From Cyclina sinensis (taxonomy: Eukaryota; Mollusca; Bivalvia; Venerida; Veneridae), in assembly GCA_012932295.1 (NCBI GenBank), contig JAAONU010000075.1, positions 62,001 to 126,000 of the forward strand: a DNA stretch of 64,000 bases, in the 5' to 3' direction. Both the position numbers and the translations under genes were made by a program. The notes beneath the pieces are model-generated. The model saw only the letters and a program-made list of their open reading frames with translations. It ran no database searches and was not told the DNA's origin. Position 1 is the stretch's first letter; each line of letters starts with the position of its first letter. Positions 1 through 12,285 of this stretch are shown in pieces.

Positions 1-420
1 GAAAATTCAGATAATGAAATTATTGATGATATGATTTCTAAGTTAAACATTCCAAACACTGATGACCTTATCCCACCTGTCTGTATAGGTAAAAGTAAAA
101 CAATCCCTAAATCTTCTAATCTTGAAGTCGGCAAGTTTATTCTTACCGATTATGCTAAATATGCGGATGAGTGGCCACAGGTTGCCAAAGTTATTGAAAT
201 TTTGTCACCATCAGAAGTGAAAATTTGTTGGTACAAAGGGGCTAAATGTAGTGCTTGGTCTCCTGCAACAAAAAGAGTGAAAGGTTGTAGAGGTGGGAAG
301 ACTGAACTTTACACAGAAACCATAAGCCAAAAGGTAATATGGTTTACCGGGTTCAGTCTTACCCCATCTGGCAACCTTCCAAAACATGTAAGGCTAGAGA
401 TAGATAAGTATTTCGACTAA
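1..420 (+). CDS. 3' end of an unrecognised gene (partial)
   Basis: The reading frame is open from base 1 and ends with TAA at 418-420, giving about 139 residues. It is therefore the last exon or C-terminus of a gene that starts left of the window; the ATG at 31 is probably internal. The first 15 residues are acidic. Residues 45-115 look like a small beta-barrel of SH3/BAH/Tudor type: a VGKFILTDY strand, then WPQVAKVIEI, then VKICWYKG followed by AWSP. I do not recognise the family. Similar barrels end many transposon-derived metazoan proteins, so a mobile origin is possible. The coding nature is fairly sure because of the long frame and non-repetitive composition; the function is unknown. Confidence 0.5.
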   Translation, partial: ENSDNEIIDDMISKLNIPNTDDLIPPVCIGKSKTIPKSSNLEVGKFILTDYAKYADEWPQVAKVIEILSPSEVKICWYKGAKCSAWSPATKRVKGCRGGKTELYTETISQKVIWFTGFSLTPSGNLPKHVRLEIDKYFD

Positions 421-660
421 AACATGTAATTCAGTCAGTTGATTCATCACCATGGAAATTTTTTATATACCGGATGAGTCATGTTATGGTCCTGGGCATC
501 CATCTGTTCATCCGTAAGCAATTTGGTTTCTGGAGGATGACTTGAGAACTTTTTGGCCTACAGTATTTTAACTTCTTATGTTGATTGTTCACATTAAATG
601 CATGACCCCTATTGATTCTGGGGTCAGTAGATCAAAGGTCAAGGGCACAGTTACCTAAAA

Positions 661-2005
661 AACAGATTTTTTAATTGTATAACCATTATATTTTCATTTA
701 AATAATAGCTGAGGTTTGTTTATGATACAACACAGATATGTTCAAATGTAATATAATTGTTGTATATTTTCATAACCATTTCTTAATTTTCCTCCTTTAT
801 ATCGCAAATGCATCGTACTTCGAAAAAACACCCTTCGGGCATACCATGCTACACCCAGCGGTGCTCTACTTTACAATGAAAACAAATGTAAACAAATGTA
901 AATTATTCTGTTAATACTGCATTTGTTCAGTTTCATTTGCAAGTGTTTTGTATAAGACTGCTGACTTGGGTAATGATTTCTTACATTGTAAACTTATCTA
1001 ACATATGGGATGAAATGGAAAAAGTTCTATTCCAAAAATAAAGTAAAAATTGATATGTGATTAGAAAAATATCATTATATGTGTCTGACATTTATTTTTA
1101 GACTACAGTGGTTTGGCAGTTAGACAACATGCAATGACTCGACATATCGGTCTGACTGTAAACTGTTGCTCGGTTATTTTTCCCAATGTTTTCCATATAA
1201 ATTAAATGCACAGAGTGAAACTTGACTTTCTCAAAAAACACATTATCTCGACAATTATGTGAATCCTTGCTAAACAAAATCATTATAAATAAAGCTGCAA
1301 TGACTTGACATGATTACTGAAAGGATCAATATTTTTTTACTGCTTTGATTAGCTTATCAGCTCAACAATCATAGTTGTCATTATCAAACACGAGAAATTA
1401 TTGCAGTTTGATTTTTCTTTATATTGTTTTGATGTTTTTTTTTCAGGTAGTTAAAGCGATACAATTAATGTGTAAAAAATGCTTGACTTTGTCCCTGGTG
1501 GTTATCTCTCTGCACTGATTGCATTCAATGTATCTGTATCGTTGTAGCTGCATTTGTAAAATTTGAATTTGTTTTCATGAAGTTGTTAGTTAGCAAATAT
1601 CTATGTTAACATTTGTGTGAAAAAGAGAGAACAAACACACAAAAATGTACTTAAATTCTGTCTAATGAGAATATTTCACTACGAGCTACAACCGCAATGT
1701 CGAACTTAAAAACGAAAGTACAAACCGAGCATGACAGACGATGACTCGACAGATGTGATGACTATCTCCCATGCGAATTTGAGTCCTCGATATTTCAATG
1801 TATTAATTTCTTCAATACATATGAAGGCAGTCATGTAAGGACATTGCGGTTTGTAATTATAAGTAAATGTAATATCTTTAAAAACAGATTTTTTTAAAGT
1901 ATAACCAGTATATTTTCATTTAATGAATAGCTGAGGTTTGTTTATGATACAACTCGGATATGTTCAAATGTAATATAATTGTATATTTTCATTACCATTT
2001 CTTTT
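661..2005. repeat. Direct repeat pair of about 125 bp flanking 1.1 kb
   Basis: The segment at about 661-790 (from 'aacagatttttt' through 'tagctgaggtttgtttatga' to 'accatttctt') recurs at about 1882-2005 in the same orientation with few differences, including a short indel near 'attgttgtatatt'. The 1.1 kb between shows no coding. It could be a duplicated block, or an element with direct terminal repeats; no target-site duplication was identified. Confidence 0.6.
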
Positions 2006-2585
2006 CTGTCATGATTACGAGATCTGCATTATCCACTTAATATAAGTAAATACACATGTCACAGAATCTTTAGAAAGTCTTTATGGTGTACTTCTATGAT
2101 GGAAAATAGATATTTCTAATCTTAATAATAGTGGATATGTAATGAATAAAAATGTAATTCCTGTAAATTAATGTTTACAACTAGCAAATTCATAACTGGG
2201 TAATTACCTGTTGGTGTTAGGAATATTCTTTTTTCAATTGTTGGTAGATACTATTCTTATTTTATTTTATTTTGTATATATGTAGGCATGAACCCAGTTC
2301 ATAACTGAGTCATTTTCTATTGTGTCATGTATATATCTTTTTCGTTTATTAGTAGATACTGCTCTTATTTGATCTATATACATGTAGGCATGTACAGGTT
2401 GATATTGCTATCATGTATGTCTGTTTGTTGATATTACATGCTATCATTCTTGGACTAATATCCTATATCAAATTTAATGAAATAATAAAAGTGAAATGAT
2501 AAAAACTATTGAAAATCAAGTACATATAATACATTAATAAAATTTCTGCATACAGTTTATGTACATGTCTCAAAAAGTTTTTTTT

Positions 2586-2800
2586 CCAAGTATGAAGTTT
2601 ATCCACTTACTAATATGGAAGTTATGGCCAATGTTAAAGTTTTTGGACAATTGGATGTTCCCAAGTGAAGGTTATTCAGATGTCAAGGTCTAATAAATAT
2701 AGCTCAGTGGGAAGGTCTTATATAAAGGGGTGTTGTGTCTAAGTATGAAGTAAATCCACTTACTAATAAGGAAGTTATGGCCAATATTAAATTTTTCAGA
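2586..2800. repeat. Imperfect tandem duplication of about 150 bp
   Basis: The phrase 'ccacttactaatatggaag' with following 'ttatggccaat' (from about 2600) recurs from about 2756 as 'ccacttactaataaggaag' with the same continuation. The two copies are about 155 bp apart and diverged. They lead directly into the minisatellite at 2868 and probably belong to the same repetitive unit. Confidence 0.5.
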
Positions 2801-2867
2801 TGAAATGACTGACGGCTGGACAGACAGTTGCTTAATGCAAAACATCTAGGGAGTACAGCTTTGTGAG

Positions 2868-3370
2868 GTTTGTCTGTGCATGCATGGGCAAAAATGCTTT
2901 CTTGGGTGTTTCTTCTTGAAAGGTTTGTCCATGCATGCATTGACAAAGGTGCCTTGTGAGCTTTATTGATGCACGCATGGGCAAAGGCATCATGTTCGGT
3001 TTGTCCATGCACGCATGGGCAAAGGTGCCTAGTAAGGTTTGTCCATGCATGCATGGGCAAAGGTGCCTTGTAAGGTTTGTCCATGCATGCATGGGCAAAG
3101 GTGCCTTGTTGGGTTTGTCCATGCATGCATGGGCAAAGGTGTTTTGTTTGGTTTGTCCATGCGTGCATGGACAAAGGTGCATAGTTAAGTTTGTCCATGC
3201 ATGCATGGACAAAGGTGCTTAGTAAGGTTTGTCCATGCACGCATGGACAAAGGTGCATAGTTAGGTTTGCCCATGCATGCATGGACAAAGGTGCCTGGTA
3301 AGGTTTGTCCAGGCATGCATGGGCAAAGGTGCCTTGTGAGGTTTGTCCATGCATGCATGGGCAAAGGTGG
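2868..3370. repeat. 38-bp minisatellite with a palindromic core
   Basis: About 13 tandem units recur every 38 bp over most of the block (for example near 3000, 3038, 3076, 3114, 3152, 3190, 3228, 3266, 3304 and 3342). Each unit holds a near-perfect 24-bp palindrome: half-site TTTGTCCATGCA followed by its reverse complement TGCATGGACAAA. A spacer of about 14 bp, like GGTGCCTTGTAAGG, separates the palindromes. Variation is concentrated in the spacer and in a CATGCACGCATG variant. Because 38 is not a multiple of three and stops are absent, all three frames stay open for long distances on both strands; these frames are not genes. Confidence 0.9.
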
Positions 3371-4286
3371 TGTCTTCATTTTTTCAGCAGTTAACATTAA
3401 CTTGGTCAAACCGATCTTCATACTCTGGAACTGCACATTTTAGATTAAATGCCCTATTCTGACTTCACATAATAAAGTGTTCTTGTTACTAGTATTCACT
3501 CTCTGTTTCCTAGCAGAATCTGTGAAAGCAACTCATACACTTCTTTTACAATAATTCTGTTAAAACTTGCCCAAACCATCACTCTTGATATGTAATTTTG
3601 CATGAAGGCAGGAATGAGGATTTTTGCAACTTGAGTTCCAGAAGTTTTGGCCCTTGTCACTAGTTATAAATATCAATATATTAGATGGAAATATTGTGAA
3701 CAACTCTGCCTGTATATATAGGTTACATGGGGTTTTGTTGAACCTTATTCAATCAGACATAATATATAGTGCAGGATGTTTAGTTTCCAGTTTGCATACA
3801 AAAGTTATTGCCAATTGTCAATAATCCCATTGAAATAATAAGGAAGGATAATATGTGAATGCAACTTACAGTGGCACAGACAGTGCACAAAATTATGTTA
3901 AACTTTTTCAGGACAGTTGATCATAATACAGTTCATCCTGTGTTATGACCACTTGTGGTAATAGACCATCTCTGATGAGTGAAAGACAATATTTACTTGT
4001 TCAAATGGTTCAGCTTTATAATAAATTTACCACTGACCAAAACACCTGCCAACAAAGATAATTTCAGTCAAACCTGTACTTACAACTGCATAACTACACT
4101 AATAAAAGATCTTACAAGTCATGTCATTCTTTGGATATTGCACTGTCATGCAATTCTGTTTTTATTTTATAAAAATGACTAGCAGAGTTTCTGATACAAA
4201 TACTGTTACCTTGCCAACTAAGTGTGTTGACAGTTATGAAATACAAAATTACATGAGTGTACTAAAAACATTTGTTATATTTTGCA

Positions 4287-4399
4287 GGTAATGATAGATC
4301 AGATAAACGATCTGACCGATACAGACTTTGAAAAGTTAGGGGTAACAGCTATTGGCATACGAATTAAAATTAAACAGGCAGTGCAGGATTACAAAAGAG
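4287..4399 (+). CDS. Exon: end of SAM domain
   Basis: The acceptor 'ttgcag' at 4281-4286 and the donor 'ag|gtattt' bound an exon encoding 37 codons plus one base. The pattern DLTDTDFEKLGVTAIGIRIK is that of SAM helices 4-5 (D..D...LG.. G.R.KI..A). It is the earliest exon of the HECT gene that I can see, so the first half of the SAM domain must lie upstream. SAM domains self-associate or bind partners. Confidence 0.65.
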
Positions 4400-5204
4400 G
4401 TATTTCTGTTAAAAAAATGTGTATTTAGTTGCAGTTATATCTAAAGAAATCAGTGGATCGAGTTGGCTGCACAGTATTATTGTGCTAAAATGTCTCATTA
4501 ATTACCTATGATCAATCTGCCTTGGTAATGTAGAAACTGAAATGTTTTGTGACATATCCTACTTATCCTAATTAATTCTCCTACTCTAATAGACTTGCCT
4601 CACAAGGCAAAGTGTGCAGCAGTTAGTGATTCCAGTATGTAAAAGATTTCATTCCAAAGGATAACTTGCTTATTTTAATGTAAGGTCATGCCATTTTTAC
4701 TATAAATAATTATTTTTGTGTTCAATGGTATGCCATTTCCATTATCAATCATAGTAATGTTGATAACATATTTCAAGATTGATTGCCATAGAGGCCTACT
4801 TGAGAAAGATATTCCATTTGGTATAACACATATTCCCATGTCATTTCAGCAGTTAAAGAGTGACACTGAATGATACAAAATAGTAAAATTTGTGTCCAAA
4901 TAAACGTGACCGTGAATGAGATGCAATAGGGAGCAATAATTTGGTTTAATATGGTAGTTAACTATTTTGTCTGTACAACAATCATTTCATGAAAACATGA
5001 ACTTTGTATTAGATCAACATTCTTCTTCTCATTTATTATGAACTAGGCTGCATGATCTGTTTCACTTAGTTGTTGCATTGTATCTAGTCTGAGAATATCA
5101 AGTTGCAGGTGTATTTACTTGATTTTTATTAGTAAATAGAATATGAGTTACTGTTATTCTTTAAAATATACTTTCCTACACATGAACATATTGTTTATCC
5201 GTGG

Positions 5205-5275
5205 TGTAACTCGAACACAGAGGTATGAGGACCTTATGTTTGATATTTAGGACTCTAACCACTAGACCCCACAAA
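5205..5275 (-). repeat. tRNA-derived SINE-like remnant
   Basis: On the minus strand a GGTCTAGTGGTTAGAG stretch resembles a tRNA D-arm/A-box, and about 45 bases on, TGTTCGAGTTAC resembles a degenerate B-box. Between them there is no clean anticodon stem, and the B-box departs from GGTTCGANTCC, so this is a SINE head or tRNA pseudogene rather than a working tRNA. Confidence 0.4.
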
Positions 5276-5468
5276 TTGAATTAGATAATTACATAAAAAA
5301 AGTCAATCTGATCCTTCAAGAATGCATTACTGGTGCTGCAGAGGAGTAAAACACCGGAAGCAAAACTTCTTGTTTATATAATTTTATTGCACGAACATGT
5401 ATCTTATGCTTAGTAATCCATTTAGATCTTAAATATTGTTTAAGCAAATGGATGCCCCCCATCATCAG

Positions 5469-5838
5469 CAGTCAAGAAATTTTTAGAATTACAGCAGAAA
5501 AAGACAACAACCAAAATTGTGAAAAGAATGACTACTAAGAAATGTTCACGGCGAGTGTATGTTGGATGGAAACATTTGGTGGCGCCCGGTAAATATAAAG
5601 TCATGTCTACTAAAGAAGGTGGTGGACAGCAGAAAGTGGATTTGGATAAAGACTTGAGCATAGAGGATGCAACCAAACAAATCCTTGCGGTATATTTTCC
5701 CAATGGAAGATCAGTTAGTTTGTCCTTATCAGAAGTCAGTTATCATTTGGCTTCCTTTACAAATGAAGATATCTCAAGTAACCAGACAGTTGGACAGTAC
5801 TTTGATACTGTCAGAAGCCATCCGGTCAGATGGTATTT
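5469..5838 (+). CDS. Exon: conserved block N-terminal of the HECT gene
   Basis: The exon runs in phase with the SAM exon from an acceptor at either 5443-5444 or 5467-5468. It encodes a coiled/basic start (AVKKFLELQQKK), then VYVGWKHL, and a region resembling that before the acidic linker of G2E3-like invertebrate proteins (VRWYFSTK at the end). The frame reaches a TGA at 5861-5863. The next exon (8220) needs phase 0, which fits a splice after codon AAG ending at 5838; the intron would then start with GC rather than GT. Without that splice the protein ends seven codons later. Confidence 0.6.
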
Positions 5839-6184
5839 TTCTACAAAGGCATATATACATTGAGGTAACAACAATTAAGGCATGAAGCAGTCAGAATAAT
5901 ACAATAATACACTGGATACTTTGTTTCCTAAATCTGTTTATTTAAAAATGGTAGACTTGAGCTATGTACAAAAACATAGACAGTATAATGGGAGATGCTT
6001 TACACACACAAAAAAAAAAACAAAAACAAAAACAAATACTAGAATGAATTACTTGTTAGGATACAACTCAGTAATTGTTTCCAAATTATATGGATGTCTT
6101 GTGATATAATAGTGTGCTATTTAGTTGATGTCTTTGAGATTAGTGGAAATAGTACATGTATGTAATACCAAACATTCTAATTTA

Positions 6185-8003
6185 TTATCCCCCCGCCAAA
6201 GGCGGAGGGGATATTAGGAATGCCCTTCGTCCGTCCATGTGTCCTTGCGTCCGTGCGTCCGTCCGAAACATTTTTGTCCGGAGCATAACTCCAAAACTAC
6301 TTGAGGGATTTTATTCAAACTTCATACACTGACAGAGCACATTGGTAGGTAGTGCAGTGTGCAAGTCCAATAACTCTACCTTGCCTTTTTTTAGAGTAAT
6401 TCCGCTTTATCAAATTTACTTGATAAATTTTGTCCGGAGCATAACTCCAAAACTACTTGAGGGGTTTTATTCAAACTCAGTACGCTGACAGAGCACATTA
6501 GTAGGTAGTGCAGTGTGCAAGTCCAATAACTCTACCTTGCCTTTTTTTAGATTATTCCGCTTTATCAAATTTACTTGATAAATTTTGTCCGGAGCATAAC
6601 TCCAAAACTACTTGAGGGATTTTATTCAAACTCAGTACGCTGACAGAGCACATTGGTAGGTAGTGCAGTGTGCAAGTCCAATAACTCTACCTTGCCTTTT
6701 TTTAGAGTTATTCCGCTTTATCAAATTTACTTGATAAATTTTGTCCGGAGCATAACTCCAAAACTACTTGAGGGATTTTATTCAAACTTCATACACTGAC
6801 AGAGCACATTAGTAGGTAGTGCAGTGTGCAAGTCCAATAACTCTACCTTGCCTTTTTTTAGAGTTATTCCGCTTTATCAAATTTACTTGATAAATTTTGT
6901 CTGGAGCATAACTCCAAAACTGCTAGAGGGATTTTATTCAAATTTCATACACTGACAGAGCACATTGGTAGGTAGTGCAGTGTGCAAGAACAATAACTCT
7001 ACCTTGCCTATTTGTTAGAGTTATTCCTTTTTATCAGAATTACTTGATAAATTTTGTCCGGAGGATAACTCCAAAACTACTTGAGGGATTTTATTCAAAC
7101 TCAGTACACTGACAGAGCACATTGGTAGGTAGTGCAGTGTGCAAGTCCAATAACTCTACCTTGCTTATTTTTAGAGTTATTCCCCTTTATCAGAATTACT
7201 TGATAAATTTTGTCCAGAGCATAACTCTAAAACTACTTGAGGGATTTTATTCAAACTTCATACACTGACAGAGCACATTGGTAGGTAGTGCAGTGTGCAA
7301 GAACAATAACTCTACCTTGCCTATTTTTTAGAGTTATTCCCCTTTATCAGAATTACTTAATAAATTTTGTCTGGAGCATAACTCCAAAACTACTTGAGGG
7401 ATTTTATTCAAATTTCATACACTGACAGAGCACATTGGTAGGTAGTGCAGTGTGCAAGTCCAATAACTCTACCTTGCCTATTTTTTAGAGTTATTCCCCT
7501 TTATCAGATTTAATTGTTTACATTTTAAAAATCCCAGCATATACATGTTTATCTAATTCTTGAATTCTTGAACTTATTATCCCCGCGAAAGGAGGAGGGG
7601 ATATTAGAAATGGTCTCTGTCCGTCCGTGCGTGCGTCCATTCCTGTTATGTCAGGAGCATAACTCCAAAAGTACTTGAGTGATTTTCTTCAAACTTCATA
7701 TACTGAAAGAGCACATTTGGGGGAGGTGCAGTGTGTAAGAATAATAACTCTACCTTGCCTACTTTTAGAATTATTCCCCTTTATCAGATTTAATTGAAAA
7801 ACTTTGTCCGAAGCATAACTCAAAAAGTGCTTGAGCGATTTTCTTCAAACTTAATACACTGACATAGCACATTGGTAGGAAGTGCAGTTTGCAAGAACAA
7901 TAACTCTACCTTGCCTATTTTTTGTGGGATTTTCTTCAAACATTATTACATTGAGTGTTTGAAAGTACAACCTTCAGGTAGCTTCTTCCCGGCGGGGGGA
8001 TTA
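6185..8003. mobile_element. Element bounded by TTATCCCCCCGCC inverted ends
   Basis: The left end TTATCCCCCCGCC (6185-6197) is followed by AAAGGCGGAGGGG, making a terminal hairpin. The right end is GGCGGGGGGATTAA (7991-8004), nearly the reverse complement. Just inside the left end are 'cgtccgtcc' runs. A second head (ATCCCCGCGAAAGGAGGAGGGG) begins at about 7579, so this is probably two related copies side by side. There is no transposase frame. It lies in intron 2 of the HECT gene. The family type is common in bivalves; its class is not certain. Confidence 0.65.
6275..7515. repeat. Eight-copy 156-bp tandem array inside the element
   Basis: The phrase 'tgtccggagcataactcc' recurs at 6275, 6431, 6586, 6742, 6898, 7055, 7211 and 7368, a period of 155-157 bp, each time followed by 'gagcacattggtaggtagtg' and 'aataactctaccttgc'. 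The first copies are nearly identical and later ones diverge (TCCAGAG, TCTGGAG), which suggests growth from the left part. Two more diverged copies occur at about 7649 and 7803 in the second element. Confidence 0.9.
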
Positions 8004-10000
8004 ACCATGTGTAACATGGCTTTTGTTTAAAAATATTTATTATATTATATTATTTGTCATTTTAAGCTTTAGATTTGAAGTCATGACATCTACCATCTTG
8101 TTATATTTTACACTTCAAAGTGCATTTTGTGGATAATTTGATGATTATTGCTGGAAAAAAGTAATTATGATTTGAGGTTCCTTTGTTGTATTATAATCTT
8201 CTCATAAATTTTATTTTAGCCTGAACATGACGACACTGATGAAGAATTACCAGACTTGACAGCCACTACAGGGATATCTGTTTATAAAAAGATTGAAGTA
8301 AGTCTAAATAAAAATTGGGATAAAAGACAAAGGACTTTTAATACAAAGAGAGGTGAAAGAGCCTAAAGTGTTACTCCTACCAGGCCTTCTGTGTTTGTTT
8401 GTGTGCATCAATCTGTCAAGGCCAATAACTCTAGAACAGATCGCTTCCTTTATTTCATATTTGGAACATTTTTAGGACAGTAAAAATACAGAATAAGTTA
8501 CACAAATGTTTAGATCATCATTTTTAGCAATATTTTGCTCCATCTTGAATTATAAAATAAATCTTCTTTTCTTTTGTGCTACACAGTTAGGCCAGTCACA
8601 GAGATGAGCTGTTGTCAGCCAAGATAAATAACCATAAAGCCCTAAAGCTCACATGTTGGCACTACCCAAGGGGTCACAGTTATAACATAGTGGTTGTATA
8701 ATAGAAAACTTGTAAAATCAGCTGTTTTTGTCTAATCCTTTGATCTTTGACATTTGGCATCATTGGCATTTAGCATCATCTTGTGGTCACTACCAGATAA
8801 TGCAAATTATGCCTGCAGGGTCAATAGTGGCTATGCTTCTGGCTCCACCCTCTACATAGACTCATAATGGGAAATCTTCATAATGCAAACAAAACTTTGT
8901 TTTTTCATGTGTTATTATGATTCCTACCTGCACTTCAGTGCAAAGTTAAGCAGTATAGCAATATAGCACCATTATGATACTTAAGACTTTTCATCTTATG
9001 CGGGCTTCATCTCCTAAAGCACTTGCCCAGTTTGGATGATGTTGTGCATATCGACAGTGCATTTGGCTTGGCTGGTTTTGTAAGTTTTGGTGCTTATAAA
9101 TAAAGTATATTTAAAGCTTGAATCTTTGACATAAACTTCTAGCTAATTTGAATAAAATATCACTTGTGTTATTAGTTTTAACTCATAATCAGCCATTCTT
9201 GCATGCACAGTGTCCATAAGATTTTGGCTAACTTGAATTTCAGGCTGACTGAGTATTTGTTGAAGTGTTAATGCCCTGGATAGATAATAATACAGAACCT
9301 GGCAGGTAGTTACACAATATGCTTGACCACAATCATCTAGTTTAATATTGCATTATGAGATCATAAGATTGAGATTTATTTCCTGTGATTATTTAAAAGG
9401 TACATCTATTTTCCAATTTGCTTTGTGTCTTCATATTTTATTGGTAGCTTTTGTCTTTAGATGAGTGTCAAAGGTCAGGTGTTTTAAAAATCAAATTATG
9501 TGGTTTTCAGACAGCTGATGCCGTTGAAGCCAGTGCAACATCTGCTGCATTGATTATGATGGAAGCCAGCACAACACCAGAGGTATCACATTTGAAAAAA
9601 AATGTTTTTTTCATTACATAATTGAAGAGGTGCCCTTTTTCATTAACCTATCTTTTACTTAAGTTTAAGTGATATTACCCATTTTATAAACCTGTTAAAT
9701 AATGGTGCAGTGTTCTTCCAGAAATTCCAGGACTTTTCTAGCAGGACATGAAGTTTCAATTTCCAAACATCTTGGTTATGTGTATTATGGGATAAAAATT
9801 CTTGGTAGCTTATGTCAGATTTCAAACATTTCATCAGGAACAATACCATGCAAAATATAACTAGCTTGCATCCTAAAATTTAAGATAATGCATTTTGTAA
9901 ATTTGGAACTAAAATGCCACTTGATATATTATCTTTTTAATGATATGATTTGATAGAGTCCTTGAATTCTGAACTGTGTGAATAAGTAACACGGATTTTT

Positions 10001-10560
10001 ATGCCCCCGTCATGATATTGGCAGGGACATATAGTGTTACCCTTCTCCGCATGTGTTTGTATGAAAATCATTTTTAGGCTATAATTTTGTCATTTAGGGA
10101 GGGATTTTGATACAGCTTTGCACAAATGTTTATCTCACAAAAAAGTGTGTTGCTCATAATACCTGTGCACCTCACATTCAGAAATCCGGACTATAACTTC
10201 ATTTGTAAAGTAATTTTGAAATAACTTGGCACAAATGTTCATTTCATAATGATAATGTGTTATGCACAAGACCTAAGTCATTTGCTTCAAGTCTAAGTCA
10301 CAGCACACCATTGTTTTTTTTGTAGTCCGTGCTAAAGTTTCATCACTTTTTGGGAAGTGTGTGTGTTTGAAATAACTTGTCTCAAATGTTAATCTCATCA
10401 AGACAATGTGTTGCGCACAGCACCCTTGCCTTTATTTCAACTTTGAAAGGATTTAAAAATAACTAATATACATGCACCTTGTGAATTGTGAAGAGCTTGT
10501 TTTAAAAAAACTGTAGCAGGGACATCCTTGTCCTAAGGACAAATTTCTGGTTTGAGTATT
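10001..10560. repeat. Dispersed bivalve-type repeat in intron 4
   Basis: It starts with 'tatgcccccgtcatgatatt' followed by 'ggcagggacatatagtgtta', and ends near 'gcagggacatccttgtccta'. Inside, a block of roughly 125-180 bp built on 'cacaaatgtt..tctca..a..aatgtgtt' occurs about three times (near 10120, 10220 and 10380). It has the same general build as the 6185 element (C-rich head, then diverged tandem blocks). No coding is seen. Confidence 0.5.
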
Positions 10561-11964
10561 AACTTAAATGTAATTTGCTGATATCAATATGATGCATGCC
10601 TGCATCTTGTTTGTCAGCTTAATGCTTTATTTCCTTTCAGAACCAGATTGATGGTGTGCATAACTTTGTTGATTCCGGTACACCAACTGTTCAATTTCGT
10701 AATCGTCTGTCAACCGTAAGTCTTACTTTAAATCAATATTTTTTGTTCATAGAGCTGTTGGTGTTGTGGTGGAAAGTGTTCCATTTGATCATGATTAAGA
10801 TTATTAGGCACCCACAGTCAGAGAGAACCACATATTTGACCTAGTAATGGGTGATATATTATTGGAGTAGTCATGCAGTGTACATTTCTGCATGTGTTCT
10901 TGCTGCAACTGTATCAATTATACATATTAGTTTTAATATGGCTTAAATATCACAGATGATCAGCATATTGAGGCTATATGCTGCTTCCAAGTCCCAGTGC
11001 TCTTATTTTCAAATTGTTAAGATCACAGACAAGAGTGAAAAATTACCTTGAATGTTTGTTTAGCTGTTTGTTGCATGTGTATACAAGTTTCTTTTTCAAC
11101 TAACTTGGTACAATCTGTTCTCTACTTTTAGATGAAGGTCATGTTTAAGGTTAAGTGGTCTACCTTCAAGTTAAACAGAGCTCAAATGTCCTGTGGAAAT
11201 TATTTTGTGTAATAAGCATGTAATTCCATTATGCCTGGCCAGGAAATTTATGAAATATTCATAAACTTTATCTATGTTGAAAGATTGTGATACGTGCATT
11301 ACTAAACACGTAAGTTCTTTTGCTCAATAAACATATTTATTAATGAAAAAGTACAAGAAAACATGTTCAGTGTTTGCAATAAAGGCAGAGGTTAGAATTA
11401 CATTCGGGATGTCTTGTCATAGATGTGATACAATGGGAAAGAGGTTTTGTTCAATACGATGGACCAAATTCACTTGATATTTGAGCCAGAATAAAAACTA
11501 AACAATACTTACAATTATCACGAGGTTTCTGTGTCACTGGTATTGTCGGGATTGCTTTTGTTCCATATGCGCAAATTTTGAGTTTAATAACTATATAATT
11601 CTTAAGGAATTCACAAGGCAGTTCTAACACTATAACCTTTTTCAGGGTTATACTTACTATACAATTAAACACTTATTGCTAAACTTTATTTGGTTCTCAA
11701 TATCTTCACTTCAATGTAAGTAACTAATTGTTTCAAATTTGCTTAGAGTCACAATAAATACCATGTCTAAATATATATCATCCCCATTGAGAAATCAGCC
11801 ACATTGTATGTTTAAAAGTTATCTGGGGTTCCACTAGATGCTGAATCTCAGGGTTTGTATTTATCATTTTTGACTGGATTCTGCCATGATAAAGCCAAAG
11901 TAGCCATGATTTAAGAAAAATTGACTCTTCAGCTAAAATAATGAGAGTCAAAATGAGTTTTTTT

Positions 11965-12285
11965 CGCTCACCTGAGCAATGGTTTTGTGATTGCCTTTTC
12001 CCGTCGTCTGTTGTCCGCAGTTTGTTGTGGGTCATCAACAATTGGCTTATGAACAATCCAGGGGCCCACATTTTTTATGCAGTTTTAATAAAACTTGCTC
12101 AGAGTGTCAGTGTTGAAATCTCAGACGAGTTAGAAAATGGGTTATGTGGGTTCAAAAACTAGGTCACCAGACCAAATCAAATGAAAGTCTTGTTAACACT
12201 CACAAAGTCCTAGATTATTGCTTTCATCATTGTATTCAGGTAAGTGATATAGGGCCATCATGGCCTTCTTGTTTTAAATTTAAAG
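11965..12285. mobile_element. Short copy of the GCTCACCTGAGC repeat family
   Basis: It opens with 'cgctcacctgagcaatgg' and closes with 'gtgatatagggccatcatgg'. The same head and tail occur at 15300-15930, 18662-20035 and 28170-29275. The interior has the conserved 'gtccgcagtttgttgtgggt' type text. It is non-coding and lies within intron 5 of the HECT gene, ending about 80 bp before exon 12367. Confidence 0.55.

Larger units (their letters stand above)
421..4286. other. Non-coding stretch with repeats
   Basis: No convincing coding exon was found here, although unseen 5' exons of the HECT gene that begins to be readable at 4287 should lie in or before it. The stretch holds a dispersed direct duplication (661-790 and 1882-2005), a second short duplication (about 2586-2645 and 2739-2800) and the 38-bp palindromic minisatellite at 2868-3370. 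Reading frames over the minisatellite on both strands are products of the repeat. Confidence 0.6.

Noticed and set aside
2704..3436. Long open frames of up to 216 codons on both strands with repeating 'MHAWTNL' text
   Set aside because: They arise from a 38-bp palindromic minisatellite that lacks stops in any frame; no protein signal beyond the repeat.
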